Shown here one piece after another: positions 1 to 5,322 of a DNA stretch of 5,932 nt. Under the pieces are notes generated by a model. It saw only the letters and a program-made list of their open reading frames with translations. It ran no database searches and was not told the DNA's origin. This stretch comes from Promethearchaeota archaeon (GTDB taxonomy: Archaea > Asgardarchaeota > Lokiarchaeia > Sigynarchaeales > SOKP01), in assembly GCA_030608765.1 (NCBI GenBank), contig JAUWDN010000091.1:1-5932 (forward strand). The letters run 5' to 3'. Made by a program: the position numbers and the translations under genes. Numbering within the stretch: position 1 is the first letter of the stretch; every line of letters begins with the position of its first letter.

Positions 1-506
1 TCGAATTGATTTTAATAATAGCCTTACTTGCTGGAGCATCTTTCTTTTTTCAAAATATTATCTTTTTAACTTTAGTTGGATTTATTGGAGGAGTATTTTT
101 GGTTATCTTTGGAATAGTTGCAATAAGGGGAGTTTTAAAAATTGATTTTGAAGCAGATTTGACTCTCTCCAATAATATTGTAAAAGGATATAAAGGAAAT
201 AGCTATTTAGGCGGGATTTTGGTTAGTTTATCAAACCCTTTTTGGACATTCTGGTGGGCAGTGATAGGGCTCTCCTTGATGGTGAGTTTTAATATCACGC
301 TTTTAATGCCTATTGAAATGCTACTATTCTTTTTAGGACACGAGTTAGGAGATATAGTTTGGTATTTACCTATTTCTATATTCGTCTATTATGGCGGGAA
401 ATCCTTGAATCCAAAAATATACAAATATGTTTTGATAGTTTGTGGAGTTTTTATGATTGTTTTTGGTATTTTCCTAGCGTTTAGCATAGTTTTCAACCCA
501 CCATAA
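1..506 (+). CDS. LysE/RhtB-family transporter, 3' part (5' end outside the window)
   Basis: This is the C-terminal part of a polytopic membrane exporter of the LysE/RhtB superfamily, whose members export amino acids or related small metabolites from the cytoplasm; the substrate cannot be told from sequence. The frame is open to the left edge. The TTG at position 6 is not a credible start because the preceding codon is coding (GAA) and the visible sequence begins inside a membrane helix, so roughly 40-50 residues are missing. Counting from that TTG, hydrophobic segments lie near residues 1-15, 18-42, 68-93, 97-112, 117-130 and 140-162. Family-like signatures are the SLSNPFWTFWW stretch (74-84), typical of the loop and helix after the central hydrophilic linker, and GHELGDIVWY (111-120). 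The gene ends with tandem stops (TAATAA). Its last two codons and stop lie inside a direct repeat that recurs near position 3668. Family assignment is firm; substrate is unknown. Confidence 0.85.
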   Translation, partial: ELILIIALLAGASFFFQNIIFLTLVGFIGGVFLVIFGIVAIRGVLKIDFEADLTLSNNIVKGYKGNSYLGGILVSLSNPFWTFWWAVIGLSLMVSFNITLLMPIEMLLFFLGHELGDIVWYLPISIFVYYGGKSLNPKIYKYVLIVCGVFMIVFGIFLAFSIVFNPP

Positions 507-538
507 TAATCGAGCAAAATAAAGACATTTTGTGTGGC
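499..538 (+). repeat. Left copy of imperfect direct repeat bracketing the zinc-protein module
   Basis: This copy shares CACCATAATAAT exactly with 3668-3679. After a CG/T difference it shares AGCAAAATAA, and after a short gapped stretch it shares TGTGGC. About 31 positions match over 40. It begins on the last codons of the transporter gene and covers that gene's tandem stop codons. The matching copy lies just upstream of the RING gene, so the two copies frame positions 539-3667. Confidence 0.7.
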
Positions 539-550
539 TGAATCCTATGG

Positions 551-564
551 ATGTAATATTACAT
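551..564. repeat. 14-bp perfect palindrome
   Basis: ATGTAATATTACAT reads the same on both strands. It lies between the transporter stop and the zinc-ribbon gene, inside the repeat-bracketed segment. It is followed by two copies of ACATATATA (561-569 and 572-580). It could be an operator for a dimeric regulator, but low-complexity AT sequence makes chance palindromes likelier here. Confidence 0.45.
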
Positions 565-615
565 ATATATCACATATATATAATAATTCTCTAGAAACTT
601 CTTACAATTAAGAAT

Positions 616-633
616 ATAAATTTCGAAATTTAT
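616..633. repeat. 18-bp perfect palindrome, possible operator
   Basis: ATAAATTTCGAAATTTAT is perfectly self-complementary, centred on TTCGAA, and the symmetry stops at both ends. It lies about 124 bp upstream of the zinc-ribbon gene start. It has no loop and no following T tract, so it resembles a protein-binding site more than a terminator. No regulator is identified. Confidence 0.5.
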
Positions 634-756
634 TGGAAACTATAAGGTAAGAGTTTTAGTATTTCTAGTCTAACCGATCTTAAGAATTTTGTCTCTTCAA
701 TTATGTTGTTCTTGTGGTAATTAAAATTAAAATTAAAAGGTATCAGTAAGTGAATT

Positions 757-1620
757 ATGAGCGATAAACAAATGATTAATTGTCCTGTGTGTAAGATAAA
801 ATTCATCCCCAGAACATTTTATCCAGACGAATCTATTTTCTCTACTCACGATGGAAAAAAATTATCTGGTTTTAATGGATACGTAAGTTCTAGGGCAGTT
901 AAACCTCAAGAAGTTATTTTGAGCTCGTGGGTAACGTATTGTCCTTCATGTAATTATATTTTAAGATTCGTTAAGGAAGTAGTAAGAAAAGAAAAAATAA
1001 TTGCTCAACATACAACCTCAAAAGATGTAAATGAAAAATACAACAGCTACTATTATGGATTCCCTTACGGAGATTATTCGCAACATTTAAAAGAAATAGT
1101 AAATAAAGTGAAAAGTAAAGTTGAAGAAGAGCTTCAAGGTTTCAGTGCTTGGGAAAATCTATACACAATTGACGACAATTTTAAATTTCTTGTTCGCTTC
1201 TTTGCAACGTTAGAGAATTATTGCAATTCTAAGCTAGGAATGGGAAACGATAAAAATATGACAAATAAAATAAAACGTTTAAAGTTGCCAAAAGAAATAG
1301 AAATTCCCATGATACAGCTAAACAATATCAAAGATGGAATTGTTAAGGGAGATTACGAACTCTCGGACGACGACGAGGAAAATATAGATAAGATACTCGT
1401 AAATTTCGTCCTACATTTGATTAAAAAGCACATTCAACCATTAATCGATAAAAAACAACTTGAAAAAGGTTATAAATTTATTAAATTTGAAGATTTTGAG
1501 CAACAAATTAAATTCTTTTTAGGCGATTACCTATATTCAAATTTCAATAACGATCCTTCCTCTAATAGACAAATTCGCTTATTCTTAAGCGATCTCTATA
1601 AAGAAATTGATGTCGAGTAA
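757..1620 (+). CDS. Uncharacterised 287-aa protein with N-terminal zinc ribbon (DUF2225-like layout)
   Basis: Function is not recognised. Two CPxC knuckles, C9/C12 and C62/C65, can form one four-cysteine zinc site with an unusually long 49-residue insert. The order knuckle, long insert, aromatic/hydrophobic strand, second knuckle (SSWVTYCPSC) recalls the N-terminus of DUF2225 proteins, but that is a resemblance in layout only. From about residue 75 onward the protein looks helical and charged, with an acidic patch at 204-209 (DDDEEN) and no signal peptide or membrane segment, so it is probably cytosolic. The ATG at 757 is chosen because an in-frame TGA lies at 751-753. The nearest Shine-Dalgarno-like run, AAAAGGT (735-741), is 15 bases away, so initiation is weak or may be leaderless. 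The gene converges on the RING gene with a 3-bp gap, and both encode zinc-knuckle plus helical proteins, suggesting but not proving a functional pair. Confidence 0.85.
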   Translation: MSDKQMINCPVCKIKFIPRTFYPDESIFSTHDGKKLSGFNGYVSSRAVKPQEVILSSWVTYCPSCNYILRFVKEVVRKEKIIAQHTTSKDVNEKYNSYYYGFPYGDYSQHLKEIVNKVKSKVEEELQGFSAWENLYTIDDNFKFLVRFFATLENYCNSKLGMGNDKNMTNKIKRLKLPKEIEIPMIQLNNIKDGIVKGDYELSDDDEENIDKILVNFVLHLIKKHIQPLIDKKQLEKGYKFIKFEDFEQQIKFFLGDYLYSNFNNDPSSNRQIRLFLSDLYKEIDVE

Positions 1621-1623
1621 TAT

Positions 1624-3660
1624 TTATTCGCTCTCAAATAATCCTAAATTTGGATCTAAAAAAGTGTTCTGACACATAGGACACGAATTGTGTTTTGAAA
1701 GCCATTCCGCTACGCACAAATAATGGTAGGTACTTCCACAAAATGGGCAAGTAATTAATTTATCTTGAACAAAGTTAATATATTTATGACAAACCGTACA
1801 TTGGACATTAGATACTGATACACCCTGCCTCAATTTAACTCTATTTGATAATATCTCCTCTAATTTAGCGCGTTCTACTTCGTATAAACCAAGACTCGAA
1901 GTAATTTGGTTTAGTTTCGAACTTATTTCAGAAATCCTTTCTCTCAGTTCATCTTCAGATAATTTGTTTGCTAAAAATGAGGACAATGCAAAATTAAAAG
2001 GTAAGCCTTCAAAATTTTCTGATTGCTTGGTGATTTCTGTGATTTCTGCGAATAATATTGACTCCGTATCTATTAAATCCTTGAAACTTTTAAATATCTT
2101 ATTCATCAAAATAGTTAATAAAAATGTCAGTTGTTGTTGCTTTCGGTTAAAATTATCTTCCCAAGTTTTAATAACGGTATACATATCAATATTATTCTTC
2201 TTGTATGTATCCAATTTATTGTAAACTTCGCTTTTTATTAGCTCAATTTTTCCTTTATAATCACTTAGAAGGTCTTTTATCTCTCTAAGCTGTGGTAATT
2301 CTTCTTTAATAATAAGAGATGTCTCATCTTCGTAAGAATTTATTAGTTTATTTACTTCAGAAATCTTTTCATCGACAAAAATCCTAACATCCACTCTTAA
2401 ACTCTCATCTTTAATATTGTCAAGATAATTCGTATATTCCTCTTTTCGCCGTAAAATTTCTGAAATTATGTTAGCTAATGTCTTCTTTAGAGTAGATGTA
2501 ATGTTAGTATAGGGTTTTAGAATTTTATCGAAATTTAATATCCAAGCATCGATTTCGTCTATTTTTAAGGCAAATTCATCAACTTTATTATAATTAGAAT
2601 TGATAACTTTTACAAATTCCTCAGGATCGCTTACATCGCTTACTAATCCTTGAAACTTCTTATCTAAACCCTTAAAATATAAATCAACAATTTTAGGAAG
2701 AAATTCGCTGAACTTTTGTTCCATCAAGAGTTCTAACTTTAGTTTGCCTAATCCATGTCCGTTTAAGTCGTAGCGTTTATCTAAATCTTCAATTTCTTGT
2801 AAATGGTTTTTTAGCTTATCTTTGATTAATGCAACTATAATTGGGCGCATCTTATCTTTTAATCTTTGTATTGATTCTTTCCTTTCCAAGACGTTTACGA
2901 ATGCTTCTCCTTCATAATCTTCAACTATACCATTTTGAAATAACATATAAATGAAATTGTTGTAAAGATCTATATTTCCATCTACTTTGCTTAAAAAATA
3001 CTGGTATAATTCATCAAAATGAAAGTTTAGCTCAATTTCTTTACGAGATTTAATCTTTTTCGTTAACTTTGCTTCAACTAAGCTTGTTATATACACGATA
3101 AGCTCTTGAATTTCTTCCCAATTATTCAGATTATCTGGAACAAGATTAATTGTGAAGTATAGATTTTTTATTTTATTTGCTTCAATCCATAAAGTTACAT
3201 CGTTTTCGTACTCTTGTTCTGGTTTTTCTATAAAACTCTCTAAACGAGGTAGAAAATCGTTAATATTACTAATTAATTCTTTGTTACCGTTCAGAAATTC
3301 ATCAAGATATTCGTTATTTTTTATTAATCGTTTCACATTTCTTCCGTTTGAGCTTAAATTCGTTACATTGTTCGAAATCAACTTTAACTCGTTCGTTATC
3401 GCCTGTTTTAAAGAGAAATAATCTTTTTTGGAGTGTGAAAATAAATAATTCTCGCAAAAAGCCTTAATATCGTTGAAGTAGTCTGAAAACGAGTTATTTA
3501 CATCGAGTTTAAATTCAGATTTTAGAAATTCATCAAGTTCTTGTGATTTCGTTTTGTCTGATTTAAGCTCTGTGATAGTATTTTTAACACGTAAGATTTC
3601 GTCTTTACTATATCCTTTTATTTCTCTAAAACCCTCAAACTTATTATTGAAAAGACGCAA
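1624..3660 (-). CDS. 678-aa helical protein with C-terminal RING/PHD-like C4HC3 zinc finger (candidate E3 ligase)
   Basis: The last 60 residues form a cross-brace zinc-finger pattern: C621/C624, C638/C641, H646/C649, C660/C663, that is Cx2C-x13-Cx2C-x4-Hx2C-x10-Cx2C. This ligand order and spacing is C4HC3, as in PHD and RING-variant fingers. The CVAEWL stretch, with Trp653 four residues after C649, and the CPMC ending match E2-binding RING fingers. The first knuckle (CTVC) has a hydrophobic residue where RING E3s contact the E2. A basic residue just after the last cysteine, the usual linchpin, is absent (Gln664). Residues 1 to about 610 are charged, probably helical and partly coiled coil (for example 400-500), with no membrane segment and no family I recognise. 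The start is TTG; the first internal Met is near residue 240, and GGTG (complement of 3668-3671) sits 7 bases upstream. The gene lies 100 bp downstream of the proteasome beta gene on the same strand. E3 activity is inference. Confidence 0.85.
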   Translation of the reverse strand: MRLFNNKFEGFREIKGYSKDEILRVKNTITELKSDKTKSQELDEFLKSEFKLDVNNSFSDYFNDIKAFCENYLFSHSKKDYFSLKQAITNELKLISNNVTNLSSNGRNVKRLIKNNEYLDEFLNGNKELISNINDFLPRLESFIEKPEQEYENDVTLWIEANKIKNLYFTINLVPDNLNNWEEIQELIVYITSLVEAKLTKKIKSRKEIELNFHFDELYQYFLSKVDGNIDLYNNFIYMLFQNGIVEDYEGEAFVNVLERKESIQRLKDKMRPIIVALIKDKLKNHLQEIEDLDKRYDLNGHGLGKLKLELLMEQKFSEFLPKIVDLYFKGLDKKFQGLVSDVSDPEEFVKVINSNYNKVDEFALKIDEIDAWILNFDKILKPYTNITSTLKKTLANIISEILRRKEEYTNYLDNIKDESLRVDVRIFVDEKISEVNKLINSYEDETSLIIKEELPQLREIKDLLSDYKGKIELIKSEVYNKLDTYKKNNIDMYTVIKTWEDNFNRKQQQLTFLLTILMNKIFKSFKDLIDTESILFAEITEITKQSENFEGLPFNFALSSFLANKLSEDELRERISEISSKLNQITSSLGLYEVERAKLEEILSNRVKLRQGVSVSNVQCTVCHKYINFVQDKLITCPFCGSTYHYLCVAEWLSKHNSCPMCQNTFLDPNLGLFESE

Positions 3661-3667
3661 AGTAGAA

Positions 3668-3671
3668 CACC
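3668..3671 (-). promoter_or_regulatory. Shine-Dalgarno GGTG that supports the TTG start of the RING gene
   Basis: On the minus strand GGTG lies 7 bases before the TTG at 3660-3658 and matches the core of archaeal ribosome-binding sites (GGTGA). No ATG or GTG is available in frame. An ATG just upstream (3674-3672) is in another frame and closes after nine codons. The site belongs to the right-hand direct repeat. Confidence 0.45.
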
Positions 3672-3702
3672 ATAATAATTAGCAAAATAAGATAAATGTG
3701 GC
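3668..3702 (+). repeat. Right copy of imperfect direct repeat bracketing the zinc-protein module
   Basis: This is the counterpart of 499-538, in the same orientation. It has 12 identical bases, a CG/T difference, 10 identical bases, a gapped stretch and a shared TGTGGC. It occupies most of the 5' leader of the RING gene and supplies its likely ribosome-binding site. Part of it, AAATAAGATAA (3685-3695), recurs exactly at 3735-3745 within the same gap. Confidence 0.7.
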
Positions 3703-3760
3703 ATATCATTAAATTTTTTTGTAAAAACGAGAACAAATAAGATAATCAAAAATTTCTTTA

Positions 3761-4378
3761 CTATTCGCCTAATTCCTTTATCTCAATTCTCTTCTCTTCC
3801 GCGCCGTCTTGGGTTATTATCAGTAAATCAATTCCATTACCAGACATCACATCTCTCTTAATTGAGTTCCGGATTGTCTTTTCAACGAGCTTTGCTCCCG
3901 CTTCTACAGTCATACCTGGTTTGTATTCTGCCTCTAAAATTCCTATGGAAAGGAGCATTCCAGTTCCAGTAGCACCAAAATCTTCTGGCATCAAGGAACC
4001 AAGAGCATCTAATGTGTATAATTGTGGACCATCTTTATCTACCCCTGCAATTATTAAATTTGTATAGAGGGGTGCCATTTTCCGAGAATATAACATATTG
4101 GAAACAAGTTTCGCAACGCTTTTAGTAGTAATTCTATCGTTAGCATCCAATTCATATAACACCGCTTGAGCCTTTAACACTCTAGTTACAAACTGGAAAT
4201 CGCCAATTAAGCCATAAGCCGCCAAACCTATATAATCAGTAATTTTAAATAACTTTTGCGTGGCTTTATTGATTACAGTATACCCCCATGTCGCTCTGCG
4301 ATCATTTCCTAATACAACTCCGTCTTTACATTTAATAGCTACTGCAGTAGCCCCCGGGATCATAATTTGTTGAGACAT
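3761..4378 (-). CDS. psmB: 20S proteasome beta subunit with catalytic Thr replaced by Ala (predicted inactive)
   Basis: This is an Ntn-hydrolase-fold beta subunit of the archaeal 20S proteasome, the cytosolic protease that degrades unfolded or tagged proteins. Its 205 aa fit the family. The segment KCKDGVVLGNDRRAT (16-30), the QKLFKI strand (41-46), the G-T-G turn (138-140) and RDVMSGNGID (175-184) are characteristic. In active subunits a short propeptide ends in Gly followed by the nucleophile Thr1 (G-TTTVG). Here the aligned residues are G9-A10-T11-A12-V13-A14, so Thr1 is Ala (codon GCT). The rest of the site is kept: D26 (Asp17), K42 (Lys33), D176 (Asp166) and S179 (Ser169); Ser129 is Thr139. 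Without Thr1 neither self-cleavage of the 9-residue leader nor peptide hydrolysis is expected, as in the inactive beta subunits of eukaryotes. It would need an active partner encoded elsewhere. The ATG is supported by AAAAGGT (4387-4393) 8 bases upstream. Confidence 0.93.
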   Translation of the reverse strand: MSQQIMIPGATAVAIKCKDGVVLGNDRRATWGYTVINKATQKLFKITDYIGLAAYGLIGDFQFVTRVLKAQAVLYELDANDRITTKSVAKLVSNMLYSRKMAPLYTNLIIAGVDKDGPQLYTLDALGSLMPEDFGATGTGMLLSIGILEAEYKPGMTVEAGAKLVEKTIRNSIKRDVMSGNGIDLLIITQDGAEEKRIEIKELGE

Positions 4379-4386
4379 ATATTTTT

Positions 4387-4393
4387 ACCTTTT
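4387..4393 (-). promoter_or_regulatory. Shine-Dalgarno site of psmB
   Basis: AAAAGGT on the minus strand lies 8 bases upstream of the psmB ATG, a normal archaeal spacing. It favours the first ATG over the internal Met6. Confidence 0.5.
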
Positions 4394-4430
4394 AAAATCT
4401 AAGTTTAAGATACAAAGAATAACTCTTTCT

Positions 4431-4442
4431 TATACTATAAAA
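4431..4442 (-). promoter_or_regulatory. Candidate TATA element for psmB
   Basis: On the minus strand a TTTTATAGTATA stretch lies about 55-60 bases before the ATG. Initiation about 25 bases downstream would give a leader of roughly 30 bases that includes the AAAAGGT site. Other AT-rich stretches nearby could also serve. Confidence 0.35.
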
Positions 4443-4587
4443 AAAATCAAAATTAAATAAAATTTGCTTTTTAAATTATAACATTTTATTGAAATTTTCA
4501 AAAAATTAAAACTTCTAATCCGTGAATTATGTTAATTATTTTTCATATTAGGTTTAATCTTGGAATTTCTCATTTGGAACTAATTTT

Positions 4588-4619
4588 TACTAATTAGGTC
4601 GATTATTGCTTAATTAGTA
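4588..4619. repeat. Inverted repeat, 9-bp perfect arms extendable to a 12-bp RNA stem
   Basis: TACTAATTA (4588-4596) is mirrored by TAATTAGTA (4611-4619). Counting G-U pairs, the stem extends three more pairs inward and leaves an 8-base loop (CGATTATT). It lies in the middle of the psmB-histone intergenic region, away from both promoters, and no T tract follows. It could be a protein-binding site or part of an unrecognised small RNA. Confidence 0.45.
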
Positions 4620-4780
4620 TGATCATTGAAAATTTACCATAACATTCATTGAGGATGATGTGATTCAATTCAAAATTTTTTAGTAACTCATTCAAGGATA
4701 AGAAAACTAATATTAAACATTAATGAGTCTATTTTGATATTTGAATTATTTTTATTCTAAAAAAGTTAATTCAAATTTTT

Positions 4781-4810
4781 CGACTGATCAACCATCGAAT
4801 GATCACACAA
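4781..4810. repeat. Tandem 15-bp direct repeat with TGATCA cores
   Basis: Two adjacent 15-base units match at 11 positions. Each begins with CGA, followed one base later by the palindromic TGATCA (4785-4790 and 4800-4805). The cores are 15 bp apart, and a third TGATCA lies at 4620-4625. The array sits about 85-115 bp upstream of the histone TATA box, a reasonable place for regulator binding. Confidence 0.45.
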
Positions 4811-4888
4811 TCTAACAGTTATATTGAAACCAAGTTTTTTTGTCGTGATTTTTTATGCACTAAATTCTTGAAGTTCTTCTCATATTGC

Positions 4889-4903
4889 CAAAAGATTTAA
4901 ATA
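4889..4903 (+). promoter_or_regulatory. BRE/TATA promoter of the histone gene
   Basis: The stretch CAAAAGATTTAAATA contains a purine-rich BRE-like run followed by TTTAAATA (4896-4903), close to the archaeal consensus. Initiation about 25 bases downstream, near 4925, would give a leader of nearly 80 bases. A weaker TTTAATTATAA at 4934-4944 would give a leader of about 40 bases. Confidence 0.55.
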
Positions 4904-4989
4904 ATTCTTGGGATATATTACTATCTAAGAAACTTTAATTATAAACATAAAAAAAATTAAAAATCAAAACTTTAAAAAAACATAATAGT

Positions 4990-4994
4990 GGAGG
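4990..4994 (+). promoter_or_regulatory. Strong Shine-Dalgarno site of the histone gene
   Basis: GGAGG within GTGGAGGA lies 8 bases upstream of the ATG at 5003. It is the strongest ribosome-binding site in the window, as expected for an abundant protein, and it fixes the start. Confidence 0.75.
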
Positions 4995-5002
4995 AATAAA
5001 AA

Positions 5003-5221
5003 ATGGCTAAAAAGAAACATAGTTTTGCATGGTCACCAATTCGGAGACTTATGAAACAACAGGGTGCTAGCATCGTAGCAAGAAACGCAGTAGATCTTTT
5101 AATTGACCATCTTGAAAAGACAGCTACTGGTTTAACTGAACAAGCTCGAGCTTTTACCATGCATGCTAACAGAAAGAAAATCACTAAGAATGATCTCTTG
5201 CTTTCAATTAAATACAAATAG
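5003..5221 (+). CDS. Archaeal histone (HMf-type histone fold)
   Basis: This 72-aa histone-fold protein should dimerise and wrap DNA in archaeal chromatin. The fold reads as alpha1 SPIRRLMKQQG (11-21), loop 1 ASIVARN, a long alpha2 AVDLLIDHLEKTATGLTEQARAFTMHA (29-55), loop 2 NRKKIT (56-61) and alpha3 KNDLLLSIKYK (62-72). Conserved features include the Pro-Ile before alpha1, the Gly at the end of alpha1 that in HMf histones permits close stacking of dimers, and the loop 2 RK pair with the Asp in alpha3 that forms a salt bridge with the Arg. The third residue of the usual RKT loop is Lys here. Before the fold there is a short basic extension (AKKKHS), about five residues longer than in HMfB. The gene is monocistronic by appearance, with its own promoter, a strong Shine-Dalgarno site and a terminator. 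Identity is firm; the significance of the tail is speculative. Confidence 0.95.
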   Translation: MAKKKHSFAWSPIRRLMKQQGASIVARNAVDLLIDHLEKTATGLTEQARAFTMHANRKKITKNDLLLSIKYK

Positions 5222-5233
5222 AGAAATGTTCTT

Positions 5234-5280
5234 GGTTAGAGCTCTAATCTTATTTTTTTCTTTTTTTTTTTATTTTATTT
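5234..5280 (+). terminator. Hairpin plus U-tract terminator of the histone gene
   Basis: TTAGAGCTCTAA (5236-5247) is a perfect palindrome. With a flanking G-C and G-U pair it gives a 6-bp RNA stem with an AGCU loop. It is followed by runs of 7, 11, 4 and 3 T's interrupted by single bases. Archaeal termination needs mainly the U-rich tract, which is strong here. It starts 13 bases after the histone stop. Confidence 0.75.
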
Positions 5281-5285
5281 AATAA

Positions 5286-5296
5286 TTTATTTAAAG
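5286..5296 (+). promoter_or_regulatory. Candidate TATA element of the 105-aa gene (near-leaderless transcript)
   Basis: TTTATTTAAAG directly follows the T-rich terminator tract. Initiation about 25 bases downstream would fall near 5316-5320, only a few bases before the ATG at 5323. No Shine-Dalgarno sequence precedes that ATG, which fits leaderless translation. Confidence 0.45.
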
Positions 5297-5322
5297 AAAG
5301 ATTCAACGCTTTATCTTATATA

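Larger units (their letters stand above)
4379..5002. other. 624-bp gene-free region between divergent psmB and histone genes
   Basis: I find no credible protein gene, tRNA or C/D-box RNA here. It holds the psmB and histone promoters, an inverted repeat with 9-bp perfect arms (4588-4619), and a tandem 15-bp repeat with TGATCA cores (4781-4810), plus a further TGATCA at 4620-4625. The longest ATG-started frame I noticed encodes only 22 residues (4529-4597). The length is well above what two archaeal promoters need. Confidence 0.6.

Noticed and set aside
1964..2224. 86-codon open frame on the + strand
   Set aside because: It lies antisense within the RING gene, has no ribosome-binding site or recognisable domain, and is explained by codon use of the opposite strand.
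3152..3421. 89-codon open frame on the + strand
   Set aside because: It lies antisense within the RING gene; the Ser/Phe-rich composition is typical of a shadow frame.
4346..4354. Thr1 loss as a sequencing error
   Set aside because: Three of the first five mature positions differ from TTTVG while the surrounding frame and the other active-site residues are intact, so a single base error does not explain it.
3761..4378. Proteasome alpha subunit or HslV instead of beta
   Set aside because: There is no alpha-type N-terminal helix (YDR...VEYA), and the KDGVVL-NDRRAT and RD-x-x-SG motifs fit the beta family rather than HslV.
4529..4597. 22-codon ATG frame in the psmB-histone intergenic region
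   Set aside because: It is short, has no Shine-Dalgarno site and shows no distinctive composition.
4652..4665. GATGATG-like C box suggesting a C/D-box guide RNA
   Set aside because: It does not match RTGATGA exactly, and no D, C' or D' boxes occur at the required spacing.
4972..5217. 81-codon open frame on the - strand
   Set aside because: It is antisense to the histone gene, whose identity is certain.
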